The notes under the pieces were generated by a model. It was not told the DNA's origin, did no database searches, and saw nothing but the letters and a program-made list of their open reading frames with translations. This document shows positions 40,263 to 48,946 of a stretch of DNA of 64,000 nucleotides, one piece after another. The translations under genes were made by a program, and so were the position numbers. Where the stretch lies: NCBI GenBank assembly GCA_029916745.1, contig JARXWK010000002.1:1-64000 (forward strand), in the 5' to 3' direction. Every line of letters begins with the position of its first letter. Position 1 is the stretch's first letter. This DNA comes from Dysgonomonadaceae bacterium PH5-43. Its GTDB lineage: Bacteria > Bacteroidota > Bacteroidia > Bacteroidales > Azobacteroidaceae.

Positions 40263-42083
40263 CTATAATTTACTTTTAGATCCTTTTATACAAAAAGCTT
40301 CTACTACATTAACAATAAAATCTCCAAGTCGTTCCGACTCTGTAATGTAGTCCATATATAATACTCCCACTTCGTAGTCGTATTTACCAGCGTTTACATC
40401 TTCCATATTACGCATCTTTAACTGATTGCGCAATAGGTTTATTTCTTTTTCTAAATTGAATGTCTGATTTGCATCGTCTGCTTTTGGTTCACTAAGCTTT
40501 ATAACTTCTATCATACGAAGTATCGCTTTATGGCAAAGAGCCAACATTCTGTCTATGTTTTCATTCAATTCTTCGGGGAATACCGCTTTCGCATCGTTGC
40601 GTCGTTTAAGTATTCGTGCTAAGTTGCACAACGAGTCGGCAACACTTTCTATTTCAGTATTAGCTCTCAGAATGTCTCTTATTTCTTCCTTACTTGAAGA
40701 ACTCAAACGACCTTCAGATACCTTGTTTAAATAGTTAGCTATTTCAATTTCTACGCGGTCGCTAATATCTTCGTACTTCTCTATTTTACTGTAAAGCTTA
40801 AGGAAATCATTTTCGCTCTTAATGTCTCTTAAATCTTTCACCATATTATACATCTTATCTGTACGTTCGGCAAAAGCAATTAGTTCGCTTTTAGCTTCAA
40901 CGATAGAAAGCTCTGCGGTAGATAGCATTGATGAAGAAATAAACTTAAGTTGAAACTCTTCATCACTGTCGGTATTCTTCACCAGTTTAGTACAAACTTT
41001 AACATATAGATTTACAAAGCCAATCATAATTAAAACGCTTGTTATATTAAATATGGTGTGGAATAAAGATAAACCATAAGAAACAGATGTTTGTAAAGAC
41101 ATCATCTGAGCTTTAACGGCAGCCTGAGCACTGGTTAATTCTACTGTTCCTGAAGTTATTGCTTTGTATGTTTCAGGGTCGGTAAGCTCTAAGTTTTGAA
41201 GGAAGTTTGTTAAAGCATAAGGATCTCCAGGTCCTATTTTGTTAACAATGCTTGATACCATACTTGTAAAAGGGTAGAATAGGCATAGTACCCATATAAC
41301 TCCGAATACGTTAAACATTAAGTGAGCTAATGCGGCTCTTCGTGCAGATACATTCGCTGATAAAGCTGCGATATTAGCTGTGATAGTAGTTCCTATGTTT
41401 TCGCCTAATACCATAGCGCAGGCAATTTCAAAAGAAATCCACCCTTGGCTACACATTATTAAAGTAATAGCTACTGTTGCACTCGATGATTGAACTATTA
41501 TTGTAAGGATACCTCCTATAACTAAGAACAACAAGATAGATGCAAAGCCCATATCGGTGTATTGTCTTAAAAAGGCTAACATCTCTGGATTACTTTGTAA
41601 GTCGGGAACACTCCCTTTCAAAAAGTCTAACCCCATAAACAATAAGGCAAATCCGATTATGAACTCTCCCCAAGACTTACTTTTGCTTTTAGATGAGAAA
41701 AGGAAAGGTAAGGATAACCCAATCAAAGGCAATGATAAAACACTTATGTCGAACTTAAACCCTAACAAGGATATAATCCAGGCGGTTACAGTTGTGCCGA
41801 CATTGGCTCCCATTATTACACTTATCGACTGTGCAAGAGATAATAATCCTGCGTTTACAAAGCTTACTACCATAACTGTAGTTGCAGAAGACGATTGAAT
41901 TAATGCGGTGATTAAGACTCCGGTAAGAACTCCGGTAACTCGGTTGGTGGTCATCACAGAAAGGATGCCGCGTAGTTTGTCGCCAGCAACTTTCTGTAGT
42001 CCCTCACTCATGATTTTCATTCCGTAAAGGAACATTCCTAAAGAGCCAACGAGTTTTAGGAAATCAAAGAAAGAATAACTCAT
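40263..42083 (-). CDS. Na/Pi-cotransporter family protein with PhoU-like C-terminus
   Basis: This is a 606-residue protein with about nine membrane segments in the first 370 residues. Two inverted repeats carry the family signature: LITALIQSSSATTVMVVSFVN (about 55-75) and LTIIVQSSSATVAITLIM (about 190-207), the QSSSA motifs for sodium and phosphate. The C-terminal 200 residues are helical and PhoU-like (YNMVKDLRDIKSEN, ADSLCNLARILKRR). It likely takes up phosphate with sodium. It forms an apparent operon with purL. Confidence 0.9.
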   Translation of the reverse strand: MSYSFFDFLKLVGSLGMFLYGMKIMSEGLQKVAGDKLRGILSVMTTNRVTGVLTGVLITALIQSSSATTVMVVSFVNAGLLSLAQSISVIMGANVGTTVTAWIISLLGFKFDISVLSLPLIGLSLPFLFSSKSKSKSWGEFIIGFALLFMGLDFLKGSVPDLQSNPEMLAFLRQYTDMGFASILLFLVIGGILTIIVQSSSATVAITLIMCSQGWISFEIACAMVLGENIGTTITANIAALSANVSARRAALAHLMFNVFGVIWVLCLFYPFTSMVSSIVNKIGPGDPYALTNFLQNLELTDPETYKAITSGTVELTSAQAAVKAQMMSLQTSVSYGLSLFHTIFNITSVLIMIGFVNLYVKVCTKLVKNTDSDEEFQLKFISSSMLSTAELSIVEAKSELIAFAERTDKMYNMVKDLRDIKSENDFLKLYSKIEKYEDISDRVEIEIANYLNKVSEGRLSSSSKEEIRDILRANTEIESVADSLCNLARILKRRNDAKAVFPEELNENIDRMLALCHKAILRMIEVIKLSEPKADDANQTFNLEKEINLLRNQLKMRNMEDVNAGKYDYEVGVLYMDYITESERLGDFIVNVVEAFCIKGSKSKL

Positions 42084-42536
42084 TATTTACAGAGTTTAAA
42101 TGTTATAAAATTTTAGCACACAAAAGTAACAAAAAAACAATAAACAAGAAGTATTATTGAAATAAAAGAATGTAGTATGTCAATAAGCCTCTTGTTTATT
42201 TATAAAAATAAAGGGTCGTCCCTCACGGGAAAACCCTTCCATACACTTTGAACACATCTTTAACAACTATCTCATAAAGACTCTTGTTTTGGTTTAAAGA
42301 TTAAGATTAACTATTAAGGTTGGGTTAAATATATAAGTAGGCATATTACTATCATTTGTGTTTTGATGTAAGCAAAGGTAGGGCGAAACAAATGAGTGAA
42401 ACTGACAATACGCAAAAACAGAATGACAATATGATAAAACGTTATGCCAAAAAACAAAAAAAGACTGACAAAAACGAAAAAGGTATCGTTTTGTCTTCTT
42501 AAAGAGATAGTTTTAGTAAGCTATTAGCACTTAATT
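42084..42536. other. 453-bp intergenic region
   Basis: No gene is seen. The left end has the transporter -7 box on the minus strand (TACTTTTG, 42128-42121), with a weak -33. Further right are a hairpin (AAGGGT/ACCCTT, 42210-42237) and three TGACAA-type repeats (42408, 42425, 42464). The last part has runs of A and the end of the HTH gene. Confidence 0.4.
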
Positions 42537-43505
42537 TTATAATTCATCGACTAACTGTCGTTGTGAATTGAAGAATATTATGCGTTGTTTTTCTCCGGTA
42601 ACGGTAATTAAGTTAGAGATTCTGATAACTGAATTAATCCAGTTTTTCATAAAGTTAAAAGTGTTTTCGTCATAAGAGGCTGCCGAACTAACAATAAAGG
42701 TATTCAGCATACTTATTTTAATGTTTTTAGTGTCTAAGTAGAAGTAGTTTGAATCTATATTCAAGTCGGATATGTAAAGAAAAACTTTCTTACCTGTTTC
42801 TTCATACACTCCGGTTGTGGCAATGTGTTCCAAGTAGTCGAGCAAATTGTAAAGATCTTTCTTAAGGATTAATACGTCTTCTTTATTTACCAGTCCGATA
42901 CTATTGAAGAATTTAATATCGTTTATTATATATGAGAATGTTAGGTGGTCTAAAATGTGATATGATTTGCCAATACCTTTGGCTAAATTAAACAATTCTT
43001 CGTTTGTGTCGAATACTTGCTGGGGAGCTACCACCTCACTGTAGGTTTTTGTTGTTCTTTTATTTTTGTAATGATAATGCCACTTAAACAAATAAAAACT
43101 CCATAAAGCCTTAAAGCCAATAAGTATGGTTTCGGGAATTATATTTGTTGAGGTAGTAGCTACAGAATGCTTGTCGTTAATTACAGAATGATAAAGTTCG
43201 ATGTATTCGTTCATCATATAATAATCGATTTCTTGAGGCTCCATAAGATTAACAAGCTGTAATTGAAATGCAGAACGACTATGTTTATTGTCTAATTTTA
43301 CAAGGTTATCGAGCGATATATCAAATGTTTGAGATATAATAGAAACTTCTTCAAAGGTAAAAGGCACTTCTTTTCTAAGGCGTCGGTACACTGCTTCTTT
43401 TTCGATAGACAAAATGTCTGCCAGTTTATTGGCAAGAATAGCTTTTTGAGGGAATCTTTCTCTTATTTCTTCTATTAAATTGTTGTGCAAATAATCGAGT
43501 TTCAT
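42537..43505 (-). CDS. HTH regulator of Bacteroidota type
   Basis: This is a 322-residue protein. The N-terminal helix-turn-helix is in residues 18-62 (AILANKLADILSIEKEAVYRRLRKEVPFTFEEV), of the lambda-repressor/BetR-like class. The long C-terminal part has no named domain; it is rich in aromatic residues (YYMMNEYIELYHS, WSFYLFKWHYHYKN) and may be a ligand-binding region. It lies divergent from a membrane-anchored AraC regulator, so it may regulate that gene or itself. The target and ligand are unknown. Confidence 0.65.
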   Translation of the reverse strand: MKLDYLHNNLIEEIRERFPQKAILANKLADILSIEKEAVYRRLRKEVPFTFEEVSIISQTFDISLDNLVKLDNKHSRSAFQLQLVNLMEPQEIDYYMMNEYIELYHSVINDKHSVATTSTNIIPETILIGFKALWSFYLFKWHYHYKNKRTTKTYSEVVAPQQVFDTNEELFNLAKGIGKSYHILDHLTFSYIINDIKFFNSIGLVNKEDVLILKKDLYNLLDYLEHIATTGVYEETGKKVFLYISDLNIDSNYFYLDTKNIKISMLNTFIVSSAASYDENTFNFMKNWINSVIRISNLITVTGEKQRIIFFNSQRQLVDEL

Positions 43506-43672
43506 TTTAACTACTATAAATATTAATTGGTCAATGACAGGCTTGATTAAATGTTTTGCAAAATTCGTAATTTTTTTTTCAAATATTTCTCTTTTTCACA
43601 ATAAAATTCAGCATTGATAAAATTATTTTGAAAAAATGAAGTAATTGTTTCTTTTTAGTGTTTCTTAAAGTC

Positions 43673-43703
43673 TTGAATGTAACAATGTGAAAGTTTAATT
43701 TTG
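43673..43703 (+). promoter_or_regulatory. promoter of the membrane AraC gene
   Basis: TTG (43673-43675), 20 bases, TAATTTTG (43696-43703), 43 bases before the ATG. Confidence 0.65.
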
Positions 43704-43746
43704 CAGTCGTTAAAGGCATTGTAGAGTTATTTATATAAAACATTAA

Positions 43747-44547
43747 ATGAATCAAATAAAAATCGCAAATAATATCCTCTTTATATCAGTGTTGTTGGTG
43801 CTGTCTGCAACTGTATATTCGTATAATCAGATAGAGAGAAGTTTGTTTGGTATATTAGAAGAACCAATACTAACAGACTCAGTAAATATGCAGTGCTATC
43901 TTTATGAAGCAAGTCAGGCAAGTATAGAGTTTGAATTGTATAAAAGAGACGGACAGATAGAGCAACAATCAAAAAAGATAAAACAGAAAACGAAAATAAA
44001 TATACTGTTAGTTATTTTGTCGGTGTTATTAATAATAGTAAGTCTGTTGATTCTGAGGTATTTGAAGCTTATACAGAAGAAAAACAAACATCTGTTTTTG
44101 CAAATCAAAGAGCTGTCGGAGGCAAAAAAAGAACTAATGATTTTTAAAGAGTTGATAAAAGGCAGGGTAGGAGGCGACTTAGTGTGTTGCGACGACAAAG
44201 ATTGGTTGCTCTTTGAAAAGATTGAAGGGTTTATGAAAAAAGAAAAACCTTATATCAACAGTGAATATAACCGTAAAAACCTTATCTCGGATATGAATAC
44301 CAACGAGGTTTATCTGTCTCGCGCTATAAAAAAGGGTGCGTGTATGACTATTCAGGAATATATAAACCAGTGGAGGGTGGAAGAAGCAAAACAAAATCTG
44401 CTTCAGAATATGGAAACAACTATAGAATCTATTGCGTTTGATTCGGGCTTCAATTCAACACGAAATTTTTATCGTTTGTTTAAGGAAACTTATGGAATGT
44501 CGCCTAACGAATTTCGTAATTATGTGCTGGAAAATTATAAGGATTAA
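43747..44547 (+). CDS. membrane-anchored AraC-family regulator
   Basis: This 266-residue protein has two membrane segments (about 9-26 and 84-105) enclosing a short periplasmic loop of about 55 residues. A coiled-coil linker leads to a C-terminal AraC DNA-binding domain (about 170-262: YNRKNLISDMNTNEVYLSRAIKKGACMTIQEYINQWRVEEA as a span; and IESIAFDSGFNSTRNFYRLFKETYGMSPNEFR). It looks like a cut-down form of the large Bacteroidota membrane regulators that carry TPR sensor domains in the periplasm. The signal and targets are unknown. Confidence 0.8.
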   Translation: MNQIKIANNILFISVLLVLSATVYSYNQIERSLFGILEEPILTDSVNMQCYLYEASQASIEFELYKRDGQIEQQSKKIKQKTKINILLVILSVLLIIVSLLILRYLKLIQKKNKHLFLQIKELSEAKKELMIFKELIKGRVGGDLVCCDDKDWLLFEKIEGFMKKEKPYINSEYNRKNLISDMNTNEVYLSRAIKKGACMTIQEYINQWRVEEAKQNLLQNMETTIESIAFDSGFNSTRNFYRLFKETYGMSPNEFRNYVLENYKD

Positions 44548-44667
44548 CCTCCGACTTTAACTCTGTTTTGCCATCTTTAACTGTTTGTAAATTGATACAA
44601 GCAGAGAGTTTTGGGTAGCACGAATACTTTTTCAAAACCACAGTGAGTTTTTGAAATAAAATAGATA

Positions 44668-44693
44668 AGGAGGGTGTCAAAATCCTCTTTTTT
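44668..44693 (+). terminator. intrinsic terminator after the AraC gene
   Basis: AAGGAGG and CCTCTT pair around a ten-base loop, followed by T residues, about 120 bases past the stop. Confidence 0.5.
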
Positions 44694-44768
44694 ATATGTT
44701 ATTAATCAAAACACTATATTTTTATCTTTTTTTGTCAGACAATAGTGCTTGTATGACTAAAAAAGTTG

Positions 44769-44776
44769 TACCTTTG
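44769..44776 (+). promoter_or_regulatory. -7 element TACCTTTG of the FadR-type gene
   Basis: This exact consensus lies 50 bases before the ATG. A TTG at 44749-44751 gives a 17-base spacing, slightly short. Confidence 0.5.
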
Positions 44777-44826
44777 CAGTGTTAATTCATTTATTGTAGG
44801 GAAAACATAACACAATACAAATCCTA

Positions 44827-45567
44827 ATGAACAATTTAGAAGAAAAAAAAGTAAGAAAGACTCCAAAGAGAAAAGTTGTAAAAGAGCCAACTCTTGTAGA
44901 AACAACTCAGCAGCGTATATTAGAATATATAAGCAAAGATGGTTATCAAGTAAATCAAGTATTGCCTAAAGAGAATGAACTGGCAGAATCTTTGAATGTA
45001 AGTAGAGTTGTAATCAGAGAAGCGTTAAGTCGTTTGCGTGTGTTGGGTTTCATAGAAACCAAACGTAAAAAAGGAACAATTTTAATATCGCCACAACCTT
45101 TTTCGCTGGTAGAGTTAATTGTTAATTCCGGAGCTTTGAACAAAGAATCGATTCGCGACTTATATGAGTTAAGATTGATGTTGGAGATAGGCTCAGCCGA
45201 CTTTATCTTCGAAAGAAGAAACGAAGAAAGTATGCAGCGTCTGAAAGAATTAGTTGAGGAAGAAGTAGAATGTACTGATGTTGAACGCTTAATAGAAATC
45301 GATATAGAGTTTCACTCTGTATTGTACCGAATGGCAAATAGCGTAAGCTTATCGAACTTCCAATCTGTGCTTGGTCAGATTTTTACTCTTTATCCAAAGT
45401 CAAGAGACAGAAAAAAAGAAGAAGTTATTTCGCACTACGGTTTGTACAAAATTTTGGAAACAGGTACTGCCGATTTGTTTAGATCAGCAATGCGTCTTCA
45501 CTTAACTTATCAATTCGAGAATAGAAATAACTATCTCGAAGAGTATTATAAGAAAACGCATCACTAA
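44827..45567 (+). CDS. FadR/GntR-family transcriptional regulator (FCD domain)
   Basis: This is a 246-residue protein with a basic N-terminal extension (KKVRKTPKRKVVKEP). A GntR winged HTH spans about residues 25-90 (TQQRILEYISKDGYQVNQVLPKENELAESLNVSRVVIREALSRLRVLGFIETKRKKGT as a span). An FCD ligand domain of helices follows (ELRLMLEIGSADF, IDIEFHSVLYRMA with the metal-binding His, and LHLTYQFENRN). FadR-type regulators sense organic acids or sugar acids. No target operon is adjacent except the array and TPR gene downstream. Confidence 0.88.
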   Translation: MNNLEEKKVRKTPKRKVVKEPTLVETTQQRILEYISKDGYQVNQVLPKENELAESLNVSRVVIREALSRLRVLGFIETKRKKGTILISPQPFSLVELIVNSGALNKESIRDLYELRLMLEIGSADFIFERRNEESMQRLKELVEEEVECTDVERLIEIDIEFHSVLYRMANSVSLSNFQSVLGQIFTLYPKSRDRKKEEVISHYGLYKILETGTADLFRSAMRLHLTYQFENRNNYLEEYYKKTHH

Positions 45568-45599
45568 GAAAACGAAAATATAGTGGTGAGAGAGGAATA

Positions 45600-45636
45600 C
45601 GGTGATTTTTATTATTGAAATCACCGTTTTTTTTGT
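45600..45636 (+). terminator. strong intrinsic terminator of the FadR-type gene
   Basis: CGGTGATTT (45600-45608) and AAATCACCG (45618-45626) form a perfect nine-pair stem with a nine-base loop, followed by ten T. Confidence 0.9.
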
Positions 45637-45658
45637 TTTTGGTTAAAGTACATAATAC

Positions 45659-45818
45659 ATTTCACCCATGTGAAACGAATTGTTTCATACAATTAAAATA
45701 ACACGTTTCGTACTTCGACATAATTTGTTTCATATAGGTGAAATTACTTGTTTCATTAGTATGAAACAACCTGTTTCACCTATATGAAACTACTCGTTTC
45801 ACACGGATGAAATAAACT
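45659..45818 (+). repeat. 23-bp periodic palindrome array C
   Basis: Seven units start at 45659, 45682, 45705, 45727, 45750, 45773 and 45796 (spacings 23, 23, 22, 23, 23, 23). The intact units follow GTTTCA-N6-TGAAAC plus five variable bases. Units 2 and 3 keep only the left half-site. The six central bases differ in every unit. It lies between a strong terminator and the start of the TPR gene, so it is outside the upstream transcript. It is not coding. The motif differs from arrays A and B but the period is the same. Confidence 0.9.
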
Positions 45819-45889
45819 TGGCTCTGTGTTTTATCTTTTGCTTTTTCAGTTTTTAACCTTTTACATTCTCTTTGTTATTAGTTTTTATG

Positions 45890-45897
45890 TACTTTTG
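45890..45897 (+). promoter_or_regulatory. -7 element TACTTTTG of the TPR gene
   Basis: This exact -7 match lies 26 bases before the ATG at 45923, and argues for that start over an earlier in-frame Met. No well-spaced -33 is seen. Confidence 0.5.
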
Positions 45898-45922
45898 CGA
45901 AGTAAGTATAATAAGATATTTT

Positions 45923-48900
45923 ATGAAAAAGATATTATTAATGTTTATAGCCGTGCTTAGCATACACACGGTTAGTGCGCAACGTTCTTCTTGGTTTGTA
46001 TCGACCGATAAGTTGTATCAAGAAGGTTTGGTTATGTTTGAAGATAAAAACTATGCCGGGTGTATAGATAAAATTACCGAATATAAAAAAATAAACAAAG
46101 ATACAGAGCGTGTTGAAGAAATTGAATATCTGTTGATTGCCTGTAATTATCATCAGGGTAAAGCAGAGGCAGGTGTTCAACTGCGTGAATATTTAGATTC
46201 TTATCCTTATACTCATCATAAAAATACTATTAGTTTTATGCTTGGGTCGATTTATTTCAAAAGTGAAAACTATAGAATGGCAAAATATTGGTTCGACCAA
46301 ACTGATGTGAATTATCTTGCCGTAGAAGAACAGGAAGATTATACTTACAGAAAGGCTATTGTTTGTGTTAATAACAATAACGATGATGAGGCTCTAAATC
46401 TTTTTACTCTTCTAAATCAGTATAGCGATAAATACAAAGCTACATCGGAATACTATCTTGCTTATCTAAATTATAAGGCAGGCGATTATGGTACGGCTCT
46501 TACTCAGTTTGTGCGACTACAGAGTAACCCTGAATTTATGCCGGAAGTTCAATATTATATTACTCAGATACTTTTTGTGCAAAAAAAGTATAATCAAACA
46601 ATACAAAATGGACTAAAGCTTATCCAAAACTATCCGAACAATAGTTATAATGCAGAGATAAGTCGCATAGTTGGTATTTCGTATTATTACGAAAATAACT
46701 TTCCATTGGCGGTGCAATACATTACATCGTATATAGATAGTGAAGATACGGCATCTTCTAAAGATTATTATATATTAGGTATATCGCATTACAATCTTAA
46801 TAACTATCCTCAGGCGATAAATTACTTGAATAAAAGTAATCCCGACGACTCTAAATTCGGACAAAGTGCTTATATGTATTTAGGACAGGCTTTCCTTAAA
46901 ACAGAAGATACGTCTAATGCTCTTAGAGCTTTTGAGTCGGCTTCGCGTATGAACTCCGATGCTTTGGCTAAAGAGGCTGCTATGTATAATTATGCTATGC
47001 TTTTGCATCAAAATTCGGTTTCGGCTTTCGGGGAGTCGGTTACAGTTTTGGAAAACTTCGTGAACACTTATCCTCAATCTCTGTATGCTGATAGGGTTAA
47101 CGATGCTTTGGTTGATGTATATCTTACAACTAAAAGCTACGACACGGCATTGCAGTCGATAGGAAAGATTAAAAATCCGGGACGAAAGATTTTGGAGGCA
47201 AAACAAAAAATATACTATCATTTAGGTACTGTTGAGTTTGCGAATAACAACTATAAACAAGCCGTTGATTACTTTACTAAAGCTATTGGTGCTGGTAATT
47301 ATGCTGTTAACGAAAAAGAACAAGCTATTTATTGGAGAGGGGAAGCGTATTATCGTCAAGAAAACTATGCTTCGGCTGGTAATGATTATAGAGCGTTTGT
47401 AAGAACTAATAATAAAACAAACGGACTGCTTAATCGTGCTAACTATAATTTAGGGTATTGTGCCTTTAAGCAAAACGACTACTCTGCGGCAGAAACTTTT
47501 TTTAAGGATTATATAAATCTTGAAAAGAGCGATAAAAATACACTTGCTGATGCTTATGCTCGTTTGGGCGACTGTTATTTCAATAATAGACAATTCAACG
47601 AAGCCGAAACGGCATATAATCAGGCTGTGAATATAGTTCCTGCTATGAGCGATTATGCACTTTTCCAAAAAGGTTATGTGATGGGTTTGCAGAAAGATTA
47701 TAAGGGAAAGATAAGTAATATGGATAAACTTATAACTGATTATCCTACATCTCCTTATATTACTGATGCTATTTACGAAAAAGGAAGAGCTTTAGTTTTG
47801 TCGGGCGATAATAATGGTGCGATAAACACTTATCAGTCTCTTCTTTCTCGTTATCCTAATAGCAACTTGGCTCGAAAGGCAGGATTAGAAATAGCTCTTC
47901 TTTACTATAATACTAATCAGCCCGAAAAGTCGGCGGCGGCTTATAAAAATGTTATTGCTAAATATCCGGGTAGTGCCGAAGCTAAAGTGGCAGTGCAAGA
48001 TCTTAAATCGGTTTACTTCGACTTAAACGATATTAATGGCTATGCTAATTATGTAAACTCGCTCGATGGTGCTGTTAAGTTTGAGGTTAGCGAACAAGAC
48101 TCTCTTACTTATCTTGCAGCCGAACGCTTTTTCTTAAAGGGAGATATTTCTCAAGCGCAAAGTTCGCTGAAAAATTATTTGCAATCTTTCCCCGATGGAG
48201 CTTTTAATGTAAATGCACACTATTATTTAGCTAATACTTATTATAATCAGAATAATTATGCTGAAGCAAAGCTTGAATATATGAAAGTCTTAGATGCGGG
48301 AAATACTCAGTTTACTGAAGAGGCTGTCGGACGAACTGCCGAGCTTCAATATAACGACAAAGAGTATGAAGCCGCATTACTGTTATATGAACGATTACAA
48401 ACTATAGCCGAAAGCAAAGTAAATAGAGAAACCGGAGCTTTGGGAATGATACGTTCGGCTTCTAAACTTAATAAACACAATTCGATAGTTAAGGCTGCAA
48501 ATGTTTTACTTGCAGAAGAGTCTCTAAATCCTGAAATTGCTGCCGAAGCTCGCCACTACAGAGCTAAAGCGTATTTAGAAATGAGAGAAACAAACAAAGC
48601 TAAAGACGATTTGACTGTTTTGTCGAAAGATACTCGCACTGCATTTGGTGCTGAAGCTAAATATCTTTTAGCTGATTATTACTTCAAAGAAGGAAACCCT
48701 GCCGAAGCGAAAACAATAATTCAAGATTATATAAAACAAGGTACGCCTCATACTTATTGGTTGGCTAAGAGTTTTATATTATTATCTGATATTTTTTCTA
48801 AAGAAGGTGATTATTTGCAAGCTCGTCAGTATTTAGAAAGTTTGCAAAGTAATTATAATAATACTTCTGATGGTATAAAAGATGCAATAAATGATAGATT

Positions 48901-48928
48901 GGAAGTGTTGAAGGCAAAAGATAATTAA
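45923..48928 (+). CDS. large periplasmic TPR-repeat protein
   Basis: This is a protein of about 1001 residues with a signal peptide (residues 1-19, ending VSAQ) followed by some 20 tetratricopeptide-like repeats along its whole length (examples: YRMAKYWFDQTD, GTALTQFVRLQSNP, FAEAxxY-type 'FNEAETAYNQAVNIVP', 'YAEAKLEYMKVLDAGN'). Tandem TPRs make a solenoid that holds partner proteins. The next gene, an outer-membrane barrel, follows after 18 bases, so the two likely form an envelope complex. The partner is not known. Confidence 0.85.
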   Translation: MKKILLMFIAVLSIHTVSAQRSSWFVSTDKLYQEGLVMFEDKNYAGCIDKITEYKKINKDTERVEEIEYLLIACNYHQGKAEAGVQLREYLDSYPYTHHKNTISFMLGSIYFKSENYRMAKYWFDQTDVNYLAVEEQEDYTYRKAIVCVNNNNDDEALNLFTLLNQYSDKYKATSEYYLAYLNYKAGDYGTALTQFVRLQSNPEFMPEVQYYITQILFVQKKYNQTIQNGLKLIQNYPNNSYNAEISRIVGISYYYENNFPLAVQYITSYIDSEDTASSKDYYILGISHYNLNNYPQAINYLNKSNPDDSKFGQSAYMYLGQAFLKTEDTSNALRAFESASRMNSDALAKEAAMYNYAMLLHQNSVSAFGESVTVLENFVNTYPQSLYADRVNDALVDVYLTTKSYDTALQSIGKIKNPGRKILEAKQKIYYHLGTVEFANNNYKQAVDYFTKAIGAGNYAVNEKEQAIYWRGEAYYRQENYASAGNDYRAFVRTNNKTNGLLNRANYNLGYCAFKQNDYSAAETFFKDYINLEKSDKNTLADAYARLGDCYFNNRQFNEAETAYNQAVNIVPAMSDYALFQKGYVMGLQKDYKGKISNMDKLITDYPTSPYITDAIYEKGRALVLSGDNNGAINTYQSLLSRYPNSNLARKAGLEIALLYYNTNQPEKSAAAYKNVIAKYPGSAEAKVAVQDLKSVYFDLNDINGYANYVNSLDGAVKFEVSEQDSLTYLAAERFFLKGDISQAQSSLKNYLQSFPDGAFNVNAHYYLANTYYNQNNYAEAKLEYMKVLDAGNTQFTEEAVGRTAELQYNDKEYEAALLLYERLQTIAESKVNRETGALGMIRSASKLNKHNSIVKAANVLLAEESLNPEIAAEARHYRAKAYLEMRETNKAKDDLTVLSKDTRTAFGAEAKYLLADYYFKEGNPAEAKTIIQDYIKQGTPHTYWLAKSFILLSDIFSKEGDYLQARQYLESLQSNYNNTSDGIKDAINDRLEVLKAKDN

Positions 48929-48946
48929 ACGATTAAACAATATAAT

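Noticed and set aside
42200-42500. TGACAA repeats and hairpin as a regulatory array
   Set aside because: Three imperfect copies at irregular spacing in very AT-rich DNA; not above chance by eye.
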